From positions 53,902,703 to 53,966,702 of the forward strand of contig NC_060065.1 in the NCBI RefSeq assembly GCF_020283565.1: DNA of 64,000 bases, given 5' to 3'. Shown in pieces: positions 12,600-23,100 of the stretch (the first letter of the stretch is position 1; each line of letters begins with the position of its first letter). Source of the stretch: Trifolium pratense (lineage: Eukaryota > Streptophyta > Magnoliopsida > Fabales > Fabaceae). Under the pieces are notes generated by a model. It was not told the origin of the DNA and made no database searches. It saw only the letters and a list, made by a program, of their open reading frames with translations. Made by a program: the position numbers and the translations under genes.

Positions 12600-14331
12600 A
12601 TGAAATATGAACAAAGGATATATATGATCTTGAGATAAGTGTATGAATGGAAATATTTAAGAGTTATGAACTCTTTGAGATATGAAACCTGTTATTATAA
12701 AGCAAGCAAGCTTATGGTGCAAAAATTGGAATTTACTTCTTATAATAGACTATTAAATGCTGCTACAAAATTAGTTCACACTCCTAAGAAAATGGAAAGG
12801 AAAGTTCCATGGAAATTTGTTGCAATTAAGCTTATTTTGACTTAGGACAAGTTTGGCTGCGCTTAATTTTCCAACTGTTGAATTCATCTATAGGAAAAGA
12901 AATTGACAGCTCAATATATAATTACATATTTTTCTTTTCAATGACATCATGGTACAATTGCTTTGGAGTTTTATTTTTTATACTAGTACACTATTACTAT
13001 TTGGTAGGGATATTCATTCATACATTCAAAGTCAATGCTTTGGTGTTTGTTGGATTCAGTTCACAGTTCACAAAAAAAAAAAAAAAAAAGATTTTGATAT
13101 TTTTAGAAAAAACAAAATCTCAAACTTCAAATATGAACCGTTAGATTTCAATTTAATGATCAATGATGTGTTGACTGCAAAAATTCGAGATATCCAAACA
13201 TGTAAACTTGATCGATCAAGTATATGGTCCATTCGTATACCATTAATGTGATAAGTTGGATTCGATATAGAATAGATATTTTACCACTAGATTCCTTTCT
13301 TACGCTTAATACGATGTTCTTTCTAAAATTTCCCTCGGCAATTATGCAATCTTATCATGAGACTCGTAAATAATAACTTAGCCTGGGTTAAGCCTAGTGG
13401 AAAATATAGCGAACCAAAGTTCAAAACTCGGTTAACAGAGATATCACATTTCTTGACTAAAATCTTCTTTAGATATATAGGATAGGATGTGGGAACTTAA
13501 TATGCCACTGTTGCAATTGTATTTTGCTGCAGGCTTTTGTATTACGACCTTTCCATATGCTCCGAAAATTCATAGCAATCACATTGCATTGTGTTGCATT
13601 CATGCACTTTAAGCAATTGAAGACAAATTCTGGGCACAAATCTGAGGTCTGTGAAGTTATATAACAGGCCATAACTGAGTTAGCCTCCAAACCTCCACAC
13701 TCACAGCAAAAAGAAAGAACAGGTAGGTCGTGTTTTCCTCGACATTACTGCAAGGAGCACAGTTGAGTGAGCATTGAAAATCACGACGAAAAGGTTAGTA
13801 GCCATTGGAATACAGTCCCTACAAAAAATTTTTTTTGATAAAGCAGTCCCTACTCCCTACAAATCTTATTATAGTTTTTGGGAATATAAACACCATAATG
13901 TGATACTAAGTGAAGTCCAAATATTCTCTATATACTCCAAACCTTTTTTAATTAGTAATGAAATGAAGAAATGGAATGAGGAAATAGAATCTATTTCCAT
14001 GTGGGATCTGGTTACATAATTTAACACTATTACAATTAAATTATTTGAAGCGTGCAACTAGTAGGTTACACTTCTGTACTCAGTTTTTAATGTTTCGGCA
14101 CTGCATAAGTTTTTAATGTCTATAGTAAACTCACTTCTCAACCATATTTAGTTAAAACCCAAGAACAAATAAATATAGCATTCATTTTCAAGGCCAATAA
14201 CTTCTATACAGATAAGACATATATAACCTGCTAAGTTAGTCTAACTGTTTTAACAAATTATGAAACATCATAATCAAAAGGGTTTGATTTCATACATTAT
14301 TTAAGCAATGATGATCGATCCTTTCTGGGAG
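12600..14331. other. Region between the carrier promoter and the trihelix gene
   Basis: The left part should hold the carrier promoter. A run of about 19 A lies at 13071-13089. A short stretch at about 13380-13445 has tRNA-like box A (TAAGCCTAGTGG) and box B (GTTCAAAACTC) strings, but no clear tail or target duplication, so a SINE remnant is only possible. The 3'UTR of the trihelix gene should reach in from the right. No coding frame here resembles a known protein. Confidence 0.5.
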
Positions 14332-15666
14332 CTACTGCTGCCTAGCTAAGTTGATATGTTCCTTCCCTCGTGGCCGATTGATACCAATGGAAGTAGGGTC
14401 TAAGGACATCTCAGACCTACTGAAGTCTGCCTCCTGCTCTCTCTGCTTCAGTTTCAAGATTCTGCGCTCATTTTCCAATTTCATTCTCTTGTTCTCCATC
14501 CTCATCTTCTCCAGCTCCCTATCCTTCTTGCTGCAGTATCTTAACCACTTAAACCGCTGTTTCTGAAGTTCAAAAGCCCTGGCTTGGTACTCCACATTTT
14601 GCTCTTCAAGCTTCAACAGCTGTACCTTAATCCACTCTCTTCGCTCCCACGGCGACTTTGCAGGGTCTTGAAAAACCCTTGCCATTTCAACCTTAAGTTT
14701 TGCCATCCCAACAGATTGCGGCCAAAAGTGGCCATCATCCTCACTTAACTTATTTCCATCGCAAAACTCCTCCATTCTCCCTCCACCCCCATGTGCATTA
14801 TTAATATTAATTCCATTATCCAAGTCATCTTCCTCGCTTTCATTGTTATCCTCATCTTCATCCTCAGAGCCATCGTTATCTCTCGAGTCCTTCCCATGTT
14901 CCAACGAATAACTATGCAAGTCAAGATCATGGCTATTTGGTATCCTTTGTCCATTATGGTATGCACACATTTCCTTATAAAACAAATGTTTCGAGCTCAA
15001 TATCTTTCTAACATCATCCTTAGCCTTAGCAGACAAGTTAGGCATTGAATCCATTAATGCAGGATTCTCAACCACTTGACAACAAGTTCCCCTACCAAGT
15101 ATCTCATTCAATCTCTTATACCTCTTATTCAAGTCATTAAATTTATCCTCACACTGTTGCGGCGACACATGACAACCTTTACTTATCATTATCTTGGAAA
15201 CAGTTTTCCACTTACCCTTCTTCTGTAAAACCACAGATTTCCTTTTAACACCCCCATCCACACCACCAATTGTTCCATCATCACCAACACAACTCACTAC
15301 CGCTATAAGAAGTCCAACCACATTATCCGTCCACTTCATTCGCTGCCAAGGAGCCGATCCCCCCTTTTTACCTTTACCACCGTCGTAAAAATTCTCGCAA
15401 TTCCCATCTTCAGCATAACCCTGCTCATCGTCTTCACTCATGTCATTACTATTATCAGGATTAGAACTAGCAATTCCCTTACCTTTACCAAAAGTCAACC
15501 CCATATTCAAATTTTTGACTTCAATTGTATCAAATTGATTCTTATTTTCCAAACCAGGCATGATATTCATATCTTGTTGACCAGATGAATTACCTAACTG
15601 AGTCTGTTGGTGCCTTTGAAATGAAGATTCAATGTCCAAAATACTACTCAAAAAGCCACCATTCAT
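14332..15666 (-). CDS. Trihelix-type (Myb/SANT-like) transcription factor
   Basis: A single uninterrupted frame of 444 residues. Residues about 106-235 carry the trihelix DNA-binding domain: the first helix around APWQRMKWTDNVVGLL, the second around KKGKWKTVSKIM, and the third around SPQQCEDKFNDLNKRYKRL, followed by FYKEMCAYHNG, with the spaced tryptophans typical of the family. A strongly acidic stretch (SEDEDEDNNESEEDD) lies at about residues 265-285. A charged C-terminal coiled coil with repeated Glu-Lys-Leu heptads runs from about 345 to 425 and probably mediates dimerisation. The layout resembles the small Arabidopsis clade that includes At1g21200 and HRA1. The exact subfamily member is not settled. 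A 5'UTR intron is likely between 15879 and 15995 (CAG/GTAAAA donor). DNA binding and nuclear location are inferred from the family. Confidence 0.85.
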   Translation of the reverse strand: MNGGFLSSILDIESSFQRHQQTQLGNSSGQQDMNIMPGLENKNQFDTIEVKNLNMGLTFGKGKGIASSNPDNSNDMSEDDEQGYAEDGNCENFYDGGKGKKGGSAPWQRMKWTDNVVGLLIAVVSCVGDDGTIGGVDGGVKRKSVVLQKKGKWKTVSKIMISKGCHVSPQQCEDKFNDLNKRYKRLNEILGRGTCCQVVENPALMDSMPNLSAKAKDDVRKILSSKHLFYKEMCAYHNGQRIPNSHDLDLHSYSLEHGKDSRDNDGSEDEDEDNNESEEDDLDNGININNAHGGGGRMEEFCDGNKLSEDDGHFWPQSVGMAKLKVEMARVFQDPAKSPWERREWIKVQLLKLEEQNVEYQARAFELQKQRFKWLRYCSKKDRELEKMRMENKRMKLENERRILKLKQREQEADFSRSEMSLDPTSIGINRPRGKEHINLARQQ

Positions 15667-16082
15667 AATTGAAACACAATTCTCAAACCCTAATTTCCAA
15701 ACCAGTCACAATTCTCAAACCCTAATTCCCTAATTTCTGGTGCTGACGATACAAACTGAAATTTGACATCACCAGAAAAACTGAAAGGAAACAAAAAATA
15801 ATAAAAATTCACACATCATTTTTAAAATAAATAAAATAAAATAAAACAGCGCATAATTCGGAAATAGGTAGTAACTAACTGAAGGCATTAATGAGTAGTG
15901 ATTAATCTACGGTTGAATGTAAGTGAAAATCTGGAACATATATAAGCAGAAATTGATTTAAGAGAAAAAGTATAGATCTCGTTTGAGATTTTTACCTGTT
16001 GATGAGTGATGAGGTAAATCAGTAGTAGCAAGCAGCACACAAACGAGAGAGAGAGAGATGGAAGTTTCCTTTCCTTCCTCAA

Positions 16083-17178
16083 TTATTTTGTCATCGTCGG
16101 CTTTCAATCAAAAGTCTTTCTTCAAACTCCCTCGTACCTGTCGCTTTCTTACAACACACACACACACATGTTTATTTTCTTTAACTTTCTATTTTGTTCT
16201 TTCTTTGTTGGTTGCCACAATCCACCTCAAATAACTACCAGCTCCGTCTAATTTTAGAATTTAGATGACTTAATTCATCATTTCACCCGGTTGAAAAAAC
16301 TGTACTAAAAAGAAATGATTTTAGAATTTTGTTAAGATAAGTCAAAAGAAATGATTTTATTCTATTTAAATACATACATTAAACAGAATAATGAGTATCA
16401 AATGATATTTAAGAAGGATTTAATTGATATGCACCGACGGTGTAAAATAATTTTACACTGTCAACCAATATCAACCATGTTTTCCGCCACATCACCTCAC
16501 TTCACCTCACTTTCCTGACATGACATGGCAAAATGAACACATTTTCACTTATCTTATAAAAAATTTCCATACTTTTTTGATGTACTTCTTTTTGTTGAAG
16601 TTGTTGAGTCCGGTGATGTTGTCATCCTTTTTATTATTTTCGTCCCATGTTTATGTTTTCTTTATTCCCAATTTACATGGAATGTATAATTTCGAAGTAC
16701 AAAATAGATAATTTACGAGCCTGTTTGATTTGTAAAACGTAGCTATTATTGAACATAATAACACATGTATTTTGTCGAAGAAAGTTAATGTATTTGGTTA
16801 AAAATTTAGACTAAATACATCAAATTTATTTGGCAATTTTTCCTTATATTTTGGGACGGAGGGAGTACATCATAAAGTTATAAGATTTTTTTTTTGACAA
16901 GGTAAAGTTTAAGAAATTAAATAAACAATGAATGGGGCATTAGGAGGGGCTCTAAACAATAAAGGGGTGCGAAGAGCAACCAATCTGGATATTCGCAATC
17001 AAAAGCCCAGCCCATATTACATTTAACACAAGAAATAACAACAGGCCCACCTTTCTCAAACACTGAAAAACCTCGTCGGAGAACCAGAGGCATCAGCGGT
17101 AGCAACCACCGCATCGCACTTCACCCACTTCCCAATTCAAACTCCGTTTCTACGAAACGACACACAAATTCCACTACA
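16083..17178. other. Divergent promoter region between the trihelix gene and OEP80
   Basis: The two genes are transcribed away from each other, so both promoters should lie here. Also present are the repeat at 16420-16540 and a lone Stowaway-like end (GGGACGGAGGGAGTA) at about 16853-16867 with no clear partner. A CA microsatellite lies at about 16156-16168, and CT-rich 5'UTR sequence of the trihelix gene at about 16030-16090. I saw no convincing TATA box for OEP80. Confidence 0.5.
16420..16540. repeat. Dispersed repeat, inverted relative to a copy at 56917-57040
   Basis: The block contains GTGTAAAATAATTTTACACT, an internal palindrome, followed by AACCAATATCAACCATG and a GACATGACATGGCAAAATG stretch. 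The same string of segments is read from the opposite strand at about 56917-57040. The two copies define a short MITE-like family near gene 5' ends. Ends and target duplications are not clear in this copy. Confidence 0.65.
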
Positions 17179-20100
17179 ATGCCTCGAAACGACGATATCC
17201 GTTTCATTTCTTCTTCAATCAAAATCCCTCTTCCTTCAAAACCAAAACCCCTAAACACTCCTTTCAACACCGCAATTTCTCACTTCACCAACGCAACTAA
17301 CTCATTTTCTCAATTCGTTAACTCGTTTCGAACTCACTCCACCGAGTTAACTCGTACTGTGTTTCGAAAATCGCACTCTCTATGCTCCGCCACGTTATCC
17401 CTAACCGACGATAAGAAAGCACCGTCGCCTCTTTCTTCGGCGGAGGAATCTCAGTTGAAAACTCGACAGAATGAAGAGAGAGTTTTAATCAGTGAAGTAT
17501 TGGTTCGAAATAAAGACGGTGAAGAACTCGAGAGGAAGGACCTTGAAGCAGAAGCAGCTCAAGCTCTCAAAGCTTGTAGACCTAATTCGGCGCTAACGGT
17601 TCGCGAGGTACAAGAGGATGTTCATCGCATTATCAATAGTGGATACTTTTGTTCTTGCGTTCCGGTTGCAGTTGATACGCGTGACGGTATTCGATTGGTA
17701 TTTCAGGTATAATTGAAGTTCATAATATTTGATTTGCATTGAAATTTAGTATTATAGTGTTGTTGCATGTTGAAATGTGCATTGAATTAAAGTTGTTAGT
17801 GGTGATAGATAATTGAATATGTTATGTGAGTAATGGTTTCTTGTGATATAAGGTAGAACCAAACCAAGAGTTTCAAGGGTTGGTATGTGAAGGAGCTAAT
17901 GTTATTCCGGCTAAGTTTTTAGAGAACTCTTTTCGAGGTGGATATGGTAATAATTTGTTCCCCCTTTTCTTTTCTGTGCAATTGTAGTCGTCCGCTTGTT
18001 CTCGTGTGTAACATTCGCTGTTCTCAAATTTACATGTGCTGTGCAGGGAAGGTTATCAATTTGAAGCGATTGGATGAAGCTATATCTTCCATTAATAATT
18101 GGTATATGGAGCGTGGTCTTTTTGCCATGGTAAATTTCCCTTAACTTCTGTTCAAACTTCATAATATAGTCCCACTTTGTGATCGGTGGGAATTCAGAAT
18201 TCAGGTTGATTTTTCATGTTTTCAGTAGTCTTAGCAGCACTAGTATCATCATATTATGCTCTAATTAGTTCTCGTTGGCAATTAACCTTTCTTCATTTCC
18301 CCCATCCTTGATCTCCACCTTAGGTATCAGCTGTTGAGATTCTATCTGGGGGTATTTTGAGGTTACAAGTTTCAGAGGCCGAGGTCAATAATATTTCCAT
18401 TCGGTTTCTTGACAGGAAGACGTAAGGACTTTCTTTCAATTTTGTTTTACACACAAAAATACATTCACACAAACACAAATATATTTGTAACGTTATGTTA
18501 TTTTTGTGGAATGTGGAGCAATTTTCTTTACCAACATGATTTTATATGTAGGGGCGAGACTACGGTCGGGAAGACAAAACCTGAAACAATACTTCGGCAA
18601 ATTACATCCAAGAAGGGGCAGGTAGTTTCATGACCTAGCACCTGATATTCCAACAATGTTTGTTCATAGTTTGTTATATTTTTGTGCAAAAAACTGCAAA
18701 TCAATCTAAAACATGATAATTTCATATTTATCTAATCTAAGTTTTAAAGCTTATTGTGGTATTATTTTTTATTTTTATCAAATTTGATTGTTGACAACAT
18801 TATATATTCTGTTCAATGGAAATTGATATAGTTCACCAAAGGGAAAGTATCTGATATTTCTTTATTCTCTCTTATAATTCACCAAAGGGAAAGTATCCAA
18901 TATTTCTATATTCTCTCTTTTATGAAACACGCCTTCTTGGTTTTGCATAGTAACTGAGAAGGATTTTTGGCATCATCTGTGATTGTATTTTCAGGTCTAT
19001 AGCATGCATCAGGGAAAAAGAGATGTAGAAACTGTATTGACGATGGGGATCATGGAAGATGTTAGCATTATTCCCCAACCAGCAGGTAATTTATACATGC
19101 AGAAAATGGGCTTTAATTTAAGGTGAATAATTGTTACAAAGAAACACTGTCAGTTCTAACTGTTATCTGCTAACTACACTTGCCAAGTTGTAATGCAATT
19201 TCTTATTGGGTCCTTCTATAATCAGCATTTTACTTCCCTAACTCCTGCCAAAAGAGACTTCAGTCCAGTTTGTATTAGCTTCTAGCTTACACGATAATTT
19301 CAATTAATATAACTACATAATACTTCACTTACTCAACTTTTTATAAGCTTATGGTTTATAGATAAAGTTAAGCGAGATAACTTTTGGAAAATGAAAATGT
19401 TTAATCTTATTTCAACCTTTACAAGAAGCTACTGTTTAAAAATTCAGTGTTATAGCAAAATTATTTTAATATACTTTTTTCATATATGTTTTTGTAGAAG
19501 ATTCATTAAGAAAAAAGGAGAATTGTTCATGATAATTTCGTGAGAAACTAAGAAACTGAAGTTAATGAAAATATAAGGCCAAAAAGAAACATGGACATTA
19601 TTCACTATTTGAAAATTTAAGTAGCTTGCTTTTGTAGAGTTTACTAGTGCTAAGCAGGACTTTAATAGGTTGCCGAAGTGGCCCAAATCTTTTCTTACTT
19701 ATTCTGCTTGTGTATTGTCATCCTGTAATGGACACAATAATTTTCTACTATTAGATGCACAACACACTCTAAAGTATAAATTTTGCTGTGTTATAGATAC
19801 GGGGAAGGTTGATTTAGTGATGAATGCGGTGGAACGTCCCAGTGGAGGATTTTCTGCTGGTGGTGGGATATCAAGTGGGTAAGTGTGATGCAACTCTAAA
19901 GCATGCTTAAATAATGCTTAAATTTACTAAATACATGAATTACCTCGACTTCCTTGACATTTATTAACAATTCTAGCTCCTCCATTAATTTCGGAAGTTA
20001 TTGTAAACTTCCTTACTTTTAATTTCCACAAGACAACCGCTCCTTCATATTTTTAGGTTTAGACATATACCAACTTTGTATGCTCCATATTGGTGGAAAA

Positions 20101-23100
20101 TATAAGTAGAAGGGGATATTTGATACTTATCATTAAACTAGAGGGGAGATCAACACAATTTTCTCTTTTGGTTACTGTATAATCTGACTAGCCATTTCCA
20201 TTTGCAGGATTACAAGTGGTCCACTCAAAGGACTCATTGGAAGGTAAGCTTATTTTCTAGTCATGTCATGGGTGAAGTTAATGCCTTGTTTTTTCGGCAT
20301 CCTATGTTCTCTTTCATTTAATAGCCAATGTTACTTTCCTTTAATTAAAACTGTTTTAAAGATTATTTCCCTCTGCTGCTGGTTCCGTATACTTCTAGTG
20401 CCATAGAGTGTTTATTTATGACATTGTTAAATACTACCTCTGGTCCTTTTTATAAGATACATGATTTATTCAATGAATCTAAAATGTGAATTGTCTCTTA
20501 TAAAAAGGAACGGAGGTACATGATTTATTCAATGAATCTAAAAAGTGAATTGTCTCTTATAAAAAGGAACGGAGGTAGTATGTAAATATCTCCCTTGTAG
20601 CTGTAAGCACACTGCCCCTTGTACATAATTTTGCCCAAGATGAGGCTGAGCCATATTAAGATTTTATTGGATATTAACTTATCATAATAGTTTATCAGTT
20701 ATTCTTTACCTATTGGTTTTTTTTACTTCACTTAACCTATTGGTTTGTTTAATTCACTTGAAAATAAAAGACCAAACAAAATTCTGTGTTTGATAATTTG
20801 ATTGGAAAAATAGTCACGGGACAAAACAAACTAAGAGATGAGGCATAGGGTAATTGATGTCTTCTCTGGTGGTCTGGAGACTGAGGAGTGTTCTTCTAAG
20901 AATGGGATTAGAAGTGGGCCTCTATTAGGTGGTGTCTGTTTTGGTTTCCTTCATTGGTGTTCCGCTTATATACGGCGCCTTTGTTTTGTAGTTTTGCTTT
21001 TCCCGGCCTCTGATCTTGTGCAGAGACCGGTTATTAATAATAATAATATATTTGCCGTTCAAAATAAAAAATTGATAAACACACTCACTGAGTAAGGGGC
21101 AGTTTTTCAAGTATAAGAAAACTCAAAAGTCGTAGTTATACCTTCCTTTCTCTCCATCCTCACTTTCCACCTCCTCCTGATGAATTCCTTATCTCTCGCC
21201 AAATCTCTTGGCTGCACTTAGGTTTCATAGGCAAGTACCCCTGCTGTCCAATAGAAATCTGGTGACCGAAAGCAGTGTCTGCAACTCCTCTTTCTGTTAA
21301 ACATTTGCTCCTATTGTTGTTTAGGTTACAGGTGGCGACGCGTTATCCACACAGTTGCTTGTAGACTATGAAACACACAAACACTGAACACGACACTGAC
21401 ACTAGGTTTCTATAGTGCAAAACAGTTGTTAGATAAAGCCACTAGGTTTCATCTAGTGGTGAGGGGTTTGGGTAGTACGTTATAGGTCCTGGGTTCGATC
21501 CCCAACTCATTGTAAACCAAAAAATAAAAAGTTGTTAGATAAGTATTTTGGGGATTTTAGAAAACTTCAGATTATTTTGTTAAGCATGTATGCTTCTAAA
21601 ATAATATGCACGCAAATTTCTTGTGCTGTGTATCGATAACCAAACAACATATACAATTAAAAGTTGTGTTGTGACTTGATTAAATGTTCATATTCTATGT
21701 TGCCTATGGTCCAACTGCCACTGGTTTATATACATCACTGATCGACTCAACAATATTTTGTTCCCATTGCAGCTTTGCCTATACTAATAGGAATGTTTTT
21801 GGGAGAAACCAGAAACTCAATATTTCCTTAGAGAGGGGCCAGGTTGACTTAATCGTTCGTGCAAACTACACTGACCCTTGGATCCAAGGAGATGATAAGC
21901 GGACATCTAGAACAGTAATGATTCAGGTAATCTCTAAAGGTTTTATTTGTTAAGCATGCTTTTGATGATAGAAAGATAAGTATTGTGTTTGCTGATATAT
22001 AATTTAACTTCAATTTAGAATTCAAGAACGCCTGGAACAATTGTTCATGGTAACCCGGATGGTAATAGTAACCTGACCATTGGCCGCATCACAGGTGGCA
22101 TAGAGTTGAGTCGACCCATCAGGCCAAAGTGGAGTGGAACAGCAGGACTGATTTTCCAGGTGCTTTATTAACTGTTTTGGTGGATGTTGTTATGTGTGAA
22201 GCTGTAACATATTTTTATTTATAATTGTAGTCTTTCCACGCTACCTCTATCGATACTTCTTTTGAATTATTGATTTTCGTAGTGTAGTTAAATCATGTAA
22301 TTGCTAGTAAGATTATTCCTGCTTTAAATTAAATGTGATACATTATAGTATCCAGGGCCCCCTTGTTTGTTTCTATGTTTATTAATGCTACTGATACTTT
22401 TTTAACTCTTGTCAATTATCTCTATTTATCACTTCAGCGTGCCGGGGTTTCTGACAACAATGGGGTTCTTATCATTAGGGATCGCTACAACAGTCCTCTC
22501 ACTGCAAGGTTGTACTCTAAGTAAATGCTACATGTTTCTTGTTTTGGACAGTACTCTTATGATGACTTTATTTTGTTCCTAACTTTTATCAATTTTTCCT
22601 TGTAGTGGCAATACCCATGACGATACGTTGCTTTCTAAAATTGAGACTGTTTACACTGGTTCTGGTGAACACGGGTCTTCTATGGTTCGTTATGAACTGA
22701 ATGCACTCCTTCAATTTAAATATGAAAATGTTTCTTACCGTTACATGCTTGGTTTTGCAGTTTGTCCTGAACATGGAACAGGGACTTCCTCTTTTGCCTG
22801 ATTGGTTATCCTTCACGAGGGTGAATGCACGGGCTAGGAAGGGTGTTCAGATTGGTCCCACTCGTCTTAATTTAAGGTATGAAATACATATATTCAGCCC
22901 CCTTCTCTTGTAAGGAAGGAGTAACCAGTGCATTGTTGTTCACCCTTTATGTTAATGCAAAACACAATCTTATGTTTTTCCAACTTCATTTGGTTCACTT
23001 CCAGTGTCTCCGGTGGTCATGTGGTGGGAAATTTCTCTCCCTATGAAGCTTTTGCCATTGGTGGAACAAATAGTGTGAGAGGCTATGAAGAAGGTGGTGT

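Noticed and set aside
13469..13690. A 73-residue minus-strand frame with several cysteines
   Set aside because: The cysteines do not follow a secreted-peptide pattern, there is no signal peptide, and nothing around it supports a gene.
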